This document shows, piece by piece, positions 1 through 6,142 of a stretch of 6,189 bases of DNA (positions are counted from its first letter, which is position 1; each line of letters opens with the position of its first letter). The notes under the pieces are model-generated. The model made no database searches, was not told where the DNA came from, and saw only the letters and a program-made list of their open reading frames with translations. Source of the stretch: Myroides sp. (GTDB taxonomy: Bacteria > Bacteroidota > Bacteroidia > Flavobacteriales > Flavobacteriaceae); the NCBI GenBank assembly GCA_018384465.1, contig JAHAYQ010000168.1, positions 1-6,189 of the forward strand. Direction: 5' to 3'. A program made the translations under genes and the position numbers.

Positions 1-40
1 ATTTCAGCATTCAATATTAGGTCAATAGCTGATAAATTAG

Positions 41-48
41 TATATTAG
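41..48 (+). promoter_or_regulatory. Possible weak -7 element upstream of gyrA
   Basis: TATATTAG differs at one position from the Bacteroidota -7 consensus TAnnTTTG and lies 33 bases before the gyrA start, a reasonable place for a promoter. I see no TTG-type -33 element at the right distance upstream. The real promoter may therefore lie left of the window, or gyrA may be read through from an upstream gene. The 18 bases before the ATG are A/T-only with no Shine-Dalgarno sequence, which is normal in this phylum. Low confidence. Confidence 0.2.
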
Positions 49-81
49 CACGTTAAATTTTAGAACTAAAAATAATTATAT

Positions 82-2673
82 ATGATCTCTGACGGGGAAA
101 AGTTAATTCCTATTAACATTGAAGATGAAATGAAATCAGCATACATTGATTATTCAATGTCGGTTATCGTTTCCAGAGCATTGCCAGATGTTCGAGATGG
201 ATTAAAACCGGTTCACCGCCGTGTATTATTCGGAATGTATGAATTAGGTGTTAGCGCAAGTAAAGCTCATAAAAAATCTGCCAGAATTGTTGGGGAAGTA
301 TTAGGTAAATATCACCCACACGGTGATTCATCTGTGTACGATGCCATGGTGCGTATGGCTCAAGAATGGAGTATGCGTTATTTATTGGTAGATGGACAAG
401 GAAACTTTGGTTCGGTTGATGGTGATAGTCCTGCGGCTATGCGTTATACCGAAGCGAGAATGAAAAAGATTTCTGAAGAAATTTTAGCCGACATTGACAA
501 AGAAACGGTAGATTTTCAATTAAACTTCGATGATACTTTAGAAGAACCTAAAGTAATGCCTACTAAAATACCAACTTTGTTAGTTAACGGAGCGTCGGGT
601 ATTGCAGTGGGTATGGCTACAAATATGGCACCACATAACCTAACAGAAGTTGTAAACGGTACCTTAGCTTATATCGATAATAATGAAATAGAAATCGATG
701 AGTTAATGCAACACATAAAAGCCCCCGATTTTCCAACAGGAGGTATTATTTATGGTTATGAAGGGGTTAAAGAAGCTTATAAAACAGGTCGTGGTCGCGT
801 TATAATGCGTGCTAAAGCTAATTTTGAAGAAGTTGACGGCAGAGAATGCATTATTGTAACAGAAATTCCTTACCAAGTAAACAAAGCCGAAATGATCAAA
901 AAAACGGCTGAATTGGTAAACGATAAAAAAATAGAAGGAATTTCTACCATACGTGACGAATCCGATCGTAAAGGTATGCGCATTGTATATGTTCTTAAGC
1001 GGGAAGCGGTTCCTAACATTGTATTGAACATGTTGTACAAGTTTACACAATTACAATCATCGTTCAGTATCAATAATATTGCATTAGTTAACGGTCGTCC
1101 GCAGTTGTTAAACGTTAAAGAATTAATTCATTACTTCGTTGAACACCGTCATGATGTGGTAACTCGCCGTGCAGAATACGAATTGCGAAAAGCTCAAGAA
1201 CGCGCACATATTTTAGAAGGATTAATCATTGCTTCAGACAACATTGATGAAGTAATTCAAATTATCCGAAGCTCTAAAAATGCCGACGAAGCTCGCGAGC
1301 GTTTAATTGAACGTTTCTCACTTTCAGAAATTCAAGCTCGAGCTATCGTTGAAATGCGTCTGCGTCAATTAACCGGTTTAGAACAAGAAAAATTACGTGC
1401 CGAATACGATGAAATCATGAAATTGATTGCTCATTTACAAGAGTTATTGGCAAGTAAAGAAATGCGAATGAACCTTATTAAAGAAGAATTAACCGAAATT
1501 CGTGATAAATATGGCGACGAGCGTAGATCTACTATAGAGTATGCAGGCGGAGAAATGAATATTGAAGATTTAATTGCCGATGAGCAAGTGGTGATTACCA
1601 TTTCGCATGCAGGTTACATTAAACGTACTCCGTTAACAGAATATAAAACGCAAAACCGTGGCGGCGTTGGTCAAAAATCTGCAGGAACCCGTGATCAGGA
1701 TTTCTTAGAACATATGTACATTGCCACCAACCACCAATACATGTTGTTCTTTACACAGAAAGGTAAATGTTTTTGGTTGCGTGTGTACGAAATTCCAGAA
1801 GGATCAAAACAGGCAAAAGGTAGAGCAATTCAAAACTTAATTAATATTGAAAACGACGATAAAGTAAAAGCATTCATCTGTACCCAAGATTTACGTGATG
1901 AAGAATACACCAATAACCACTTTATCGTAATGTGTACCAAACAAGGGCAAGTGAAAAAAACAGCTTTAGAGCAATATTCACGTCCACGTCAAAATGGTAT
2001 CAATGCTATCACAATTAAAGATGGTGATGAATTATTAGAAGCTAAGTTGACCGATGGAAATTCTAAAGTGTTGATCGCTGCCAAAAACGGTAAAATGGTT
2101 CGATTTGACGAATCTAAAACCCGACCAATGGGTAGAACTGCTTCAGGTGTTCGCGGAATTAGATTGGCTGATGAAAACGATGAAGTAATTGGATTAGTTA
2201 CCGTTTCTGATTTAGAGTCAGAGATTTTAGTAGTGTCTGAAAACGGATACGGAAAACGATCTCCTCTTGAAGCTTACCGTGAAACAAACCGAGGTGGTAA
2301 AGGAGTTAAAGCCATGAATATTACCGAAAAAACCGGTGCGTTAATCTCAATTGGTGCAGTAACCGATAACGACGATTTAATGATCATCAACAAGTCGGGC
2401 TTAACCATTCGTTTACGAGTTTCGGATCTACGTATAATGGGTAGAAACACTCAAGGCGTTCGTTTAATTAACATTAAAGGAAATGATTCTATCGCAGCCG
2501 TTGCAAAAGTAATGCGCGATGAAGATGAAGAAACCGAAACGGATGACGAATTGAAAAAAGATCTTTTAGCAGTTGATGAAAACGACATTTTAGAAGATGT
2601 GGTTGATGATGCTGAGGATGATGACGACGATAATGATTTAGAAGACGATACAGAACAAACAAATGAAGAATAA
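82..2673 (+). CDS. gyrA: DNA gyrase subunit A
   Basis: GyrA is the DNA-cleaving subunit of DNA gyrase. With GyrB (A2B2) it makes a double-strand break and uses ATP to introduce negative supercoils. The 863-residue product is full length (E. coli has 875). From the chosen ATG the numbering matches E. coli exactly: active-site Tyr122 in RYTEARM, Ser83 and Asp87 in HPHGDSSVYD, and Ile174 in SGIAVGMATN, which supports the start. Order: winged-helix and tower cleavage core (about 30-350), coiled-coil gate arm (about 350-490), beta-pinwheel DNA-wrapping domain (about 500-810), then a very acidic tail (813-863). Ser83 and Asp87 are the quinolone-susceptible residues. The GyrA box is QNRGGVG at 524-530, where the usual motif is Q(R/K)RGG(R/K)G; a related TNRGGKG lies at 735-741. 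ParC is the main alternative, but the length, the full pinwheel and the box position favour GyrA. The gene overlaps the next one by 11 bases. Confidence 0.97.
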   Translation: MISDGEKLIPINIEDEMKSAYIDYSMSVIVSRALPDVRDGLKPVHRRVLFGMYELGVSASKAHKKSARIVGEVLGKYHPHGDSSVYDAMVRMAQEWSMRYLLVDGQGNFGSVDGDSPAAMRYTEARMKKISEEILADIDKETVDFQLNFDDTLEEPKVMPTKIPTLLVNGASGIAVGMATNMAPHNLTEVVNGTLAYIDNNEIEIDELMQHIKAPDFPTGGIIYGYEGVKEAYKTGRGRVIMRAKANFEEVDGRECIIVTEIPYQVNKAEMIKKTAELVNDKKIEGISTIRDESDRKGMRIVYVLKREAVPNIVLNMLYKFTQLQSSFSINNIALVNGRPQLLNVKELIHYFVEHRHDVVTRRAEYELRKAQERAHILEGLIIASDNIDEVIQIIRSSKNADEARERLIERFSLSEIQARAIVEMRLRQLTGLEQEKLRAEYDEIMKLIAHLQELLASKEMRMNLIKEELTEIRDKYGDERRSTIEYAGGEMNIEDLIADEQVVITISHAGYIKRTPLTEYKTQNRGGVGQKSAGTRDQDFLEHMYIATNHQYMLFFTQKGKCFWLRVYEIPEGSKQAKGRAIQNLINIENDDKVKAFICTQDLRDEEYTNNHFIVMCTKQGQVKKTALEQYSRPRQNGINAITIKDGDELLEAKLTDGNSKVLIAAKNGKMVRFDESKTRPMGRTASGVRGIRLADENDEVIGLVTVSDLESEILVVSENGYGKRSPLEAYRETNRGGKGVKAMNITEKTGALISIGAVTDNDDLMIINKSGLTIRLRVSDLRIMGRNTQGVRLINIKGNDSIAAVAKVMRDEDEETETDDELKKDLLAVDENDILEDVVDDAEDDDDDNDLEDDTEQTNEE

Positions 2674-3904
2674 ATTAGTAATAATGAGCATGCTTTTAAT
2701 AGCATGCTCTTCTTCTTTTGCTCAAAAAAATGAGTTAAAAGATTTAGAACGATTAGTAAATAGAAAAAATACCACTGAAGCAACTGTGGTTTTAGAAAAA
2801 GTTGAAGCAATGCTTAATGATGCAACCGAAGATCAAAAAGCAGCTTACTATTTTTATAAAGCTCAAAACGAAATTAATTTAGCAAATAGCGGTGTTGCTT
2901 TTAACGAAAATCGGCAAAAAGCCATTCAGTCAATCAACCAACTGATTAAGTTTGAAAACGAAACAAAAAGTAAAAAATACACCACAGAAATTCTTCCGAT
3001 AAAAAACACATTGTTAGCTTCGTTGGTTGATGACGCAATTGATAACAATCGAAATAAAAATTACAAAAATTCAAGTCGATTGTTTGAACAAGCATATATC
3101 TTAAATACAAATGATACCATTTATTTGTATCATGCGGCTTCTGATGCTATTAATGCCAACGATTTTGATTTTGCAGAAACCAAATTAAAACAATTGGTAA
3201 AATTGAATTACAACGGAAAGTCGCAAACGTATGTTGCCAGCTCACAAACAACCGGCGATGTACAATCATTTGGCTCTGATAAAAAAGCCCGCGATTTAGC
3301 CGTAAAAAGTGGTACGCATACTAAACCAGAAACCATTTTCAACAACAATGTAAAGCCAGAGATTTATACAAATTTAACGCACATTTTACTAAATAAACAG
3401 AATTATACAGAAGCAGAAGCTTATGCTCTAGAAGCGTATAACTTAGATAAAAATAATATAAACAATTTACTGAACATCTTATTTTTATATTATAATACAA
3501 ATCGATTAGATCAATATCAAAAATTTGCAAAAGAAGGTGTTGAGCGCTTTCCAGAAAACGAATCTCTGCTTTATAACTTGGCGGTTATTCATGTTCAAAA
3601 CAACGAAAATGAAGAAGCCAATAAGTACTTAAATCGTATTTTACAGTTAAATCCTCAAAATTTTGATGCCTTAAAAGCTTTTGGAAATTTAGAATTACAA
3701 AAAGATGCCGATGTTACTAACAAAATTAATGCGTTACCAAATACCGCAGCATCCGATAAAAAACGTGCAGAATTAATGAATGAGAAAAAGTTGATTTACC
3801 AAACAGCTTTAGATTATTACACAACGGCCCAAGAAATTAATAATAAAGACGAGGGTTTAAATGAACTCATCAGTCAAATTAAACAATTTTTAAATCAAAA
3901 TTAA
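2663..3904 (+). CDS. Exported tetratricopeptide-repeat protein (probable lipoprotein or periplasmic)
   Basis: A 413-residue protein of unknown specific function. Residues 1-20 form an export signal: charged MKNK, a hydrophobic core, then LIAC at 12-15 (a lipobox with Cys15) followed by SSSFA-Q (a signal peptidase I-like site at 20/21). Lipoprotein and soluble periplasmic forms are both possible. The mature part is helical with TPR-like units at about 119-152, 153-184, 232-265, 266-299 and 300-333. The unit at 300-333 is the clearest (LLYNLAVIHVQ, ending LQLNPQN). A ~45-residue insertion (about 185-231) separates the second and third units. The C-terminus (about 362-410) is helical and charged. 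TPRs are protein-binding scaffolds, so a role in an envelope complex is likely but not shown. The ATG overlaps gyrA by 11 bases, implying co-transcription and perhaps translational coupling. A start at Met8 would lose the Lys residues of the signal, so Met1 is preferred. A terminator follows 8 bases after the stop. Confidence 0.9.
   Translation: MKNKLVIMSMLLIACSSSFAQKNELKDLERLVNRKNTTEATVVLEKVEAMLNDATEDQKAAYYFYKAQNEINLANSGVAFNENRQKAIQSINQLIKFENETKSKKYTTEILPIKNTLLASLVDDAIDNNRNKNYKNSSRLFEQAYILNTNDTIYLYHAASDAINANDFDFAETKLKQLVKLNYNGKSQTYVASSQTTGDVQSFGSDKKARDLAVKSGTHTKPETIFNNNVKPEIYTNLTHILLNKQNYTEAEAYALEAYNLDKNNINNLLNILFLYYNTNRLDQYQKFAKEGVERFPENESLLYNLAVIHVQNNENEEANKYLNRILQLNPQNFDALKAFGNLELQKDADVTNKINALPNTAASDKKRAELMNEKKLIYQTALDYYTTAQEINNKDEGLNELISQIKQFLNQN
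2686..2709 (+). other. Perfect hairpin at the gyrA/TPR gene junction
   Basis: GAGCATGC (2686-2693) and GCATGCTC (2702-2709) are exact reverse complements separated by an 8-base A/T loop. The stem begins 12 bases after the gyrA stop and covers codons 8-16 of the TPR gene, inside its signal peptide. A pyrimidine-rich stretch follows (TTCTTCTTTT), but not a pure T tract. It may act as a partial terminator, an mRNA-stability element or a brake on translation of the second gene, or it may be a coincidence of codon choice. The base pairing is seen directly; any function is inference. Confidence 0.4.
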
Positions 3905-3912
3905 TCAAAAAC

Positions 3913-3945
3913 AAGCTGCCTCGTTGTGGGGCAGCTTACTTTTTT
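3913..3945 (+). terminator. Intrinsic terminator of the gyrA-TPR transcript
   Basis: AAGCTGCCTC (3913-3922) pairs with GGGGCAGCTT (3928-3937), giving 10 bp with one G-U pair around a 5-base loop. It is followed by AC and six T's (3940-3945). It begins 8 bases after the TPR stop codon. On the opposite strand the hairpin is followed by GTTTTTGATT, so it may also stop leftward transcription arriving from the minus-strand genes. Confidence 0.88.
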
Positions 3946-3968
3946 ACATATAGAGATATTTTGTATTT

Positions 3969-4088
3969 TTATTTACCTAATTTAATAGAAACACCTATTA
4001 ACCCGGTAGCATCACCACCTGTGGTACTATCTTCACCTGGAATACTTAACCCATCATAGTCCGTCATAATATAAGTACCTTTTATTGG
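3969..4088 (-). pseudogene. C-terminal remnant of an unidentified, possibly outer-membrane, protein
   Basis: The minus strand is open for 39 codons from 4088 to a TAA at 3969-3971 and reads like a genuine protein tail: Gly/Asp/Thr-rich (DYDGLSIPGEDSTTGGDATG), ending in GLIGVSIKLGK. Alternating hydrophobic residues at the very C-terminus resemble the last beta strand of an outer-membrane barrel, but this is inference and no family is recognised. Upstream the frame meets a TGA at 4089-4091, and a terminator hairpin begins at 4091, so the rest of the gene is absent. This suggests a deletion ending near 4090. As an alternative, an ATG at 4065-4067 preceded by AAAAGG could start a 32-residue peptide, though nothing else supports an independent small gene. 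Neither this piece nor the adjacent dehydrogenase remnant looks functional. Confidence 0.45.
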
Positions 4089-4090
4089 TC

Positions 4091-4126
4091 AATTAAAAGT
4101 CCGTTTTCTCAAACGGACTTTTAATT
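4091..4126 (-). terminator. Bidirectional intrinsic terminator ending the galE transcript
   Basis: A perfect 16-bp inverted repeat: AATTAAAAGTCCGTTT (4091-4106), a 4-base loop, and its exact reverse complement at 4111-4126. The GTCCG/CGGAC core flanked by A and T runs gives a U-rich tail in either direction. It lies 37 bases beyond the stop of the minus-strand dehydrogenase remnant, where the galE-dehydrogenase transcript would be expected to end. Confidence 0.85.
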
Positions 4127-4162
4127 TTCTATAATGATCTATGAGTAAAATATACTGTGATA

Positions 4163-4702
4163 TTACAATCGAGCGTCGACAATAGATCGGTCCAAAGACG
4201 CCTTTAAATCGAAAAGCATGCCTTGCTTATTGAGTAAATTCTTAACATCCATCTGAAGAAATTCACGATGTGCCACTGCAACGATTACAGCGTCGAACAG
4301 ATTCGAAGGAAGTTCCGTCAAAATAGGCACTCCATATTCTTTCCAAACTTCGTGCGCATCTGCCCAAGGGTCGTAAATAACTACGTTTATGCCGTATTCT
4401 TTTCACTTTTCTATACACATCAACAACCTTCGTATTTCTGATGTCAGGACAGTTTTCTTTAAATGTGATACCTAAGATTAAAACAGTAGATTCATCAATC
4501 GTCTCCTTTTTTTTAATCATCATTTTAACAGCTTTCGAAGCAACGAATTCCGCCATAGAATCGTTTACCCTTCTTCCAGATAAAATAACATTGGGGTGGT
4601 ATCCTAATTACACTGCTTTAGGTGATAAATAGTAAGGAACTACAGAAATACAGTGTCCCCCACCAAACCAGGTTTATACTTTAAGAAATTAAATTTTTTA
4701 GC
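4163..4702 (-). pseudogene. Truncated, frameshifted nucleotide-sugar dehydrogenase (WbpO/TviB type)
   Basis: Members of this family oxidise C6 of UDP-GlcNAc or UDP-GalNAc to the uronic acid with NAD+, for capsule or O-antigen synthesis. Reading the minus strand in three successive frames recovers about 179 C-terminal residues of a family usually near 425: AKKFNFLKYKPGLVG (from 4702), HCISV with the catalytic Cys codon at 4650-4652, LGYHPNVILSGRRVND, then LGITFKENCPDIRNTKVVDV, EYGINVVIYDPWADAHEVWK, VAVAHRE and a tail ending SIVDARL before TAA at 4163-4165. TFKENCPDIRNT marks the WbpO/TviB branch rather than WecC/WbpA. Lesions: a missing base in the G run (4657-4661) that breaks GGHC; TAA at 4608-4610 before LGYHP; an extra base in the A run at 4400-4403 after VYRKVK. 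The NAD-binding N-terminus is gone, and the remnant begins 28 bases after the galE stop. Substitutions at usually conserved sites (SVVPYYL where SVDPYYL is typical) argue against simple sequencing error. Confidence 0.88.
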
Positions 4703-4730
4703 CATATAGCCCACCCCCCCAACCTCTTTC

Positions 4731-5738
4731 TTAAAGCTTTCTCTGAAAAGCCCAAGCTGTCTGCATAGAAACCTCTAAAGGAGTTTTTGGGCGCCAACCC
4801 AAGGCCGTTTCAGCATGACTGTAATCAGCATACGCTTCAACAATATCACCAGCTCTGCGTTCTTTGATTTCGTATTTTATTTTTAAATTATTGGCTTGCT
4901 CAAAAGCATCTACAATTTCTAATACAGTAGAACCAGTACCTGAACCTAAATTAAAAAATTCTAAATTTAATGTGTTTTTTCCTTCTAGTAAACGTTGCAT
5001 GGCTTTTACATGGGCATCCGCTAAATCATTCACATCAATATAATCCCGTACGGCTGTTCCGTCTCGTGTTTCATAATCATTGCCAAACACACCTAAACAT
5101 TCTCGTATCCCCATAGCAGTTTGAGTAACATACGGAATAAGGTTATTGGGTACTCCGTTGGGCACTTCGCCTATTAATGCAGACTCATGTGCACCTACCG
5201 GATTAAAATAGCGCAAAGCAATGGCTTTCTTGGAAGTGGCTTTTACAAAATCTTCAATGATTTCTTCACCCATCTTTTTGGTGTTGCCGTAAGGTGATTC
5301 GGGCTTCTTTAAAGGGGTAGATTCATTGATAGGCATCTGATCTGCCTGACCGTAAACGGTACAAGAAGAAGAAAAGATAAAATGATCTACTTCATGTGTC
5401 TCCATAGCTTCTAATACATTCAGTAACCCTACTAAATTGTTGCGGTAATACATCAACGGTTTTTCAACCGATTCTCCCACCGCCTTGTACGCAGCAAAAT
5501 GCACGACTCCGTGAACGCTGTGTTCTTGGAAAAATTGATTTACCGCCGGTTGATCTTTTAAATCTATTTGACTGAAGGTGGGCTTAATACCAGTAATTTC
5601 TTCGATGCGATCTATAACTGTTAATTGGCTATTAGATAAGTCATCTATAATCAGTACGTTAAAACCTGCTTGTTGCAAGGCTACTACTGTGTGTGAGCCA
5701 ATATATCCTAATCCTCCTGTAACGAGTATGTTGGTCAT
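4731..5738 (-). CDS. galE: UDP-glucose 4-epimerase
   Basis: GalE is a cytoplasmic enzyme that interconverts UDP-glucose and UDP-galactose through an NAD-bound 4-keto intermediate, serving galactose use and supply of UDP-Gal for surface glycans. The 335-residue product is full length (family about 338). It shows the Rossmann dinucleotide motif TGGLGYIGSH (7-16), the substrate-site stretch FAAYKAVGESVEKPLMYY (81-98), the catalytic serine region SSSCTVYG (123-130), the YxxxK pair Tyr150/Lys154 in SPYGNTKK, and RYFNPVGAHES (176-186). RDGTAVRDYIDVNDLADAHV (225-244) and ALGWRPKTPLE (312-322) complete the extended SDR fold. The start places the Rossmann glycines at the usual distance. No Shine-Dalgarno sequence is seen; the leader is A-rich. 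It is the first gene of a leftward unit whose next member is the broken dehydrogenase. A related UDP-GlcNAc epimerase role is possible, but the sequence reads as classical GalE. Confidence 0.95.
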   Translation of the reverse strand: MTNILVTGGLGYIGSHTVVALQQAGFNVLIIDDLSNSQLTVIDRIEEITGIKPTFSQIDLKDQPAVNQFFQEHSVHGVVHFAAYKAVGESVEKPLMYYRNNLVGLLNVLEAMETHEVDHFIFSSSCTVYGQADQMPINESTPLKKPESPYGNTKKMGEEIIEDFVKATSKKAIALRYFNPVGAHESALIGEVPNGVPNNLIPYVTQTAMGIRECLGVFGNDYETRDGTAVRDYIDVNDLADAHVKAMQRLLEGKNTLNLEFFNLGSGTGSTVLEIVDAFEQANNLKIKYEIKERRAGDIVEAYADYSHAETALGWRPKTPLEVSMQTAWAFQRKL

Positions 5739-5764
5739 AATGTTGTTGCTTTTTTTGCTTTCAT
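5735..5764 (-). other. Mini-ORF in the galE leader overlapping its start codon
   Basis: On the minus strand an ATG at 5762-5764 opens a nine-codon frame (MKAKKATTL) whose TGA overlaps the galE ATG as ATGA. AAAGGA lies directly against this ATG, too close for a standard Shine-Dalgarno sequence. The layout is that of a translational-coupling leader, but a frame this short occurs often by chance. Function is unproven. Confidence 0.25.
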
Positions 5765-5810
5765 TCCTTTAAAAAGGGAAATAAAAAGCCATTGGTTATG
5801 GTTTCTTGAG

Positions 5811-5818
5811 CAAATGTA
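5811..5818 (-). promoter_or_regulatory. galE promoter (-7 element)
   Basis: TACATTTG on the minus strand matches the Bacteroidota -7 consensus TAnnTTTG exactly. It would start transcription near 5805, giving a leader of roughly 65 bases before galE. The -33 region is weak: GTT about 19 bases upstream instead of TTG. No operator is evident. Confidence 0.6.
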
Positions 5819-6134
5819 GGTTTTTTATTGAACTTGTAACGACTTTTTTAACACAAGCAAAAAATAGATGTTTTTGGGTGTTCTAAGAAAAACGCAAGTT
5901 GTTTGATGTATTAAATGGAACTTAAATCTATAAATATACAGCGTTTCTAATACCTAACAAAACAGGAAAAAGAGATCAAAAAACGCAACATCATCGAGTC
6001 TAACTGCTGTTGCTCTAAAAAAAAACGACAGCGTGCCCAGTGGACTTCTGCTATTTAGGATATATGAACAATCTTAAAATTGCACGTACATTTTTTGTAA
6101 TTTAGTCGCCACAAAACCAAGCTCGAAAAAAACA
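5819..6134. other. Intergenic region without a recognisable gene
   Basis: This AT-rich stretch holds no tRNA, no known RNA and no ORF with a credible start. What can be seen is: a weak 7-bp hairpin, GCTGTTG (6006-6012) with CGACAGC (6026-6032), around an A-rich 13-base loop; the direct repeat AAAAACGCAA at 5888-5897 and 5979-5988; and a start-less plus-strand frame of 39 codons (5958-6074). It probably separates two divergent transcription units. Confidence 0.5.
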
Positions 6135-6142
6135 TATCTTTG
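6135..6142 (+). promoter_or_regulatory. Rightward -7 promoter element for a gene beyond the window
   Basis: TATCTTTG is an exact match to TAnnTTTG on the plus strand, 47 bases from the right edge. It would direct transcription out of the window from about 6148. No TTG-type -33 element is seen at the expected spacing and no start codon with a long frame follows inside the window, so the gene served is unknown. Confidence 0.45.

Noticed and set aside
703..1073. Two minus-strand open frames inside gyrA
   Set aside because: They lie wholly inside the conserved cleavage-core coding of gyrA, are Phe/Tyr/Asn-rich and resemble no protein.
2451..2810. Serine-rich minus-strand frame across the gyrA/TPR junction
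   Set aside because: The Ser runs are the antisense of the Asp/Glu codons in the GyrA acidic tail.
3339..3530. 63-codon minus-strand frame inside the TPR gene
   Set aside because: Antisense to well-formed TPR units; no protein-like composition.
4263..4556. 97-codon minus-strand frame taken as an independent small gene
   Set aside because: Its first ~48 residues are the middle of the dehydrogenase remnant, and the rest is out-of-frame sequence after the frameshift at 4400-4403.
4441..4632. 63-codon plus-strand frame
   Set aside because: Antisense to the recognisable dehydrogenase remnant; no homology is apparent.
5578..5772. 64-codon plus-strand frame over the galE 5' end
   Set aside because: Antisense to the Rossmann-fold region of galE.
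5764..5780. Near-palindrome TTCCTTTAAAAAGGGAA upstream of galE, considered as an operator
   Set aside because: The arms match imperfectly, the sequence is low in complexity and no regulator gene is nearby.
5888..5988. Direct repeat AAAAACGCAA (two copies), considered as an attachment site or CRISPR remnant
   Set aside because: Only two short A-rich copies, with irregular spacing and no integrase or cas gene; chance is likely in AT-rich DNA.
6006..6032. Hairpin GCTGTTG/CGACAGC, considered as a terminator
   Set aside because: Only seven pairs with one G-U, a 13-base loop, no T tract on either side and no gene ending next to it.
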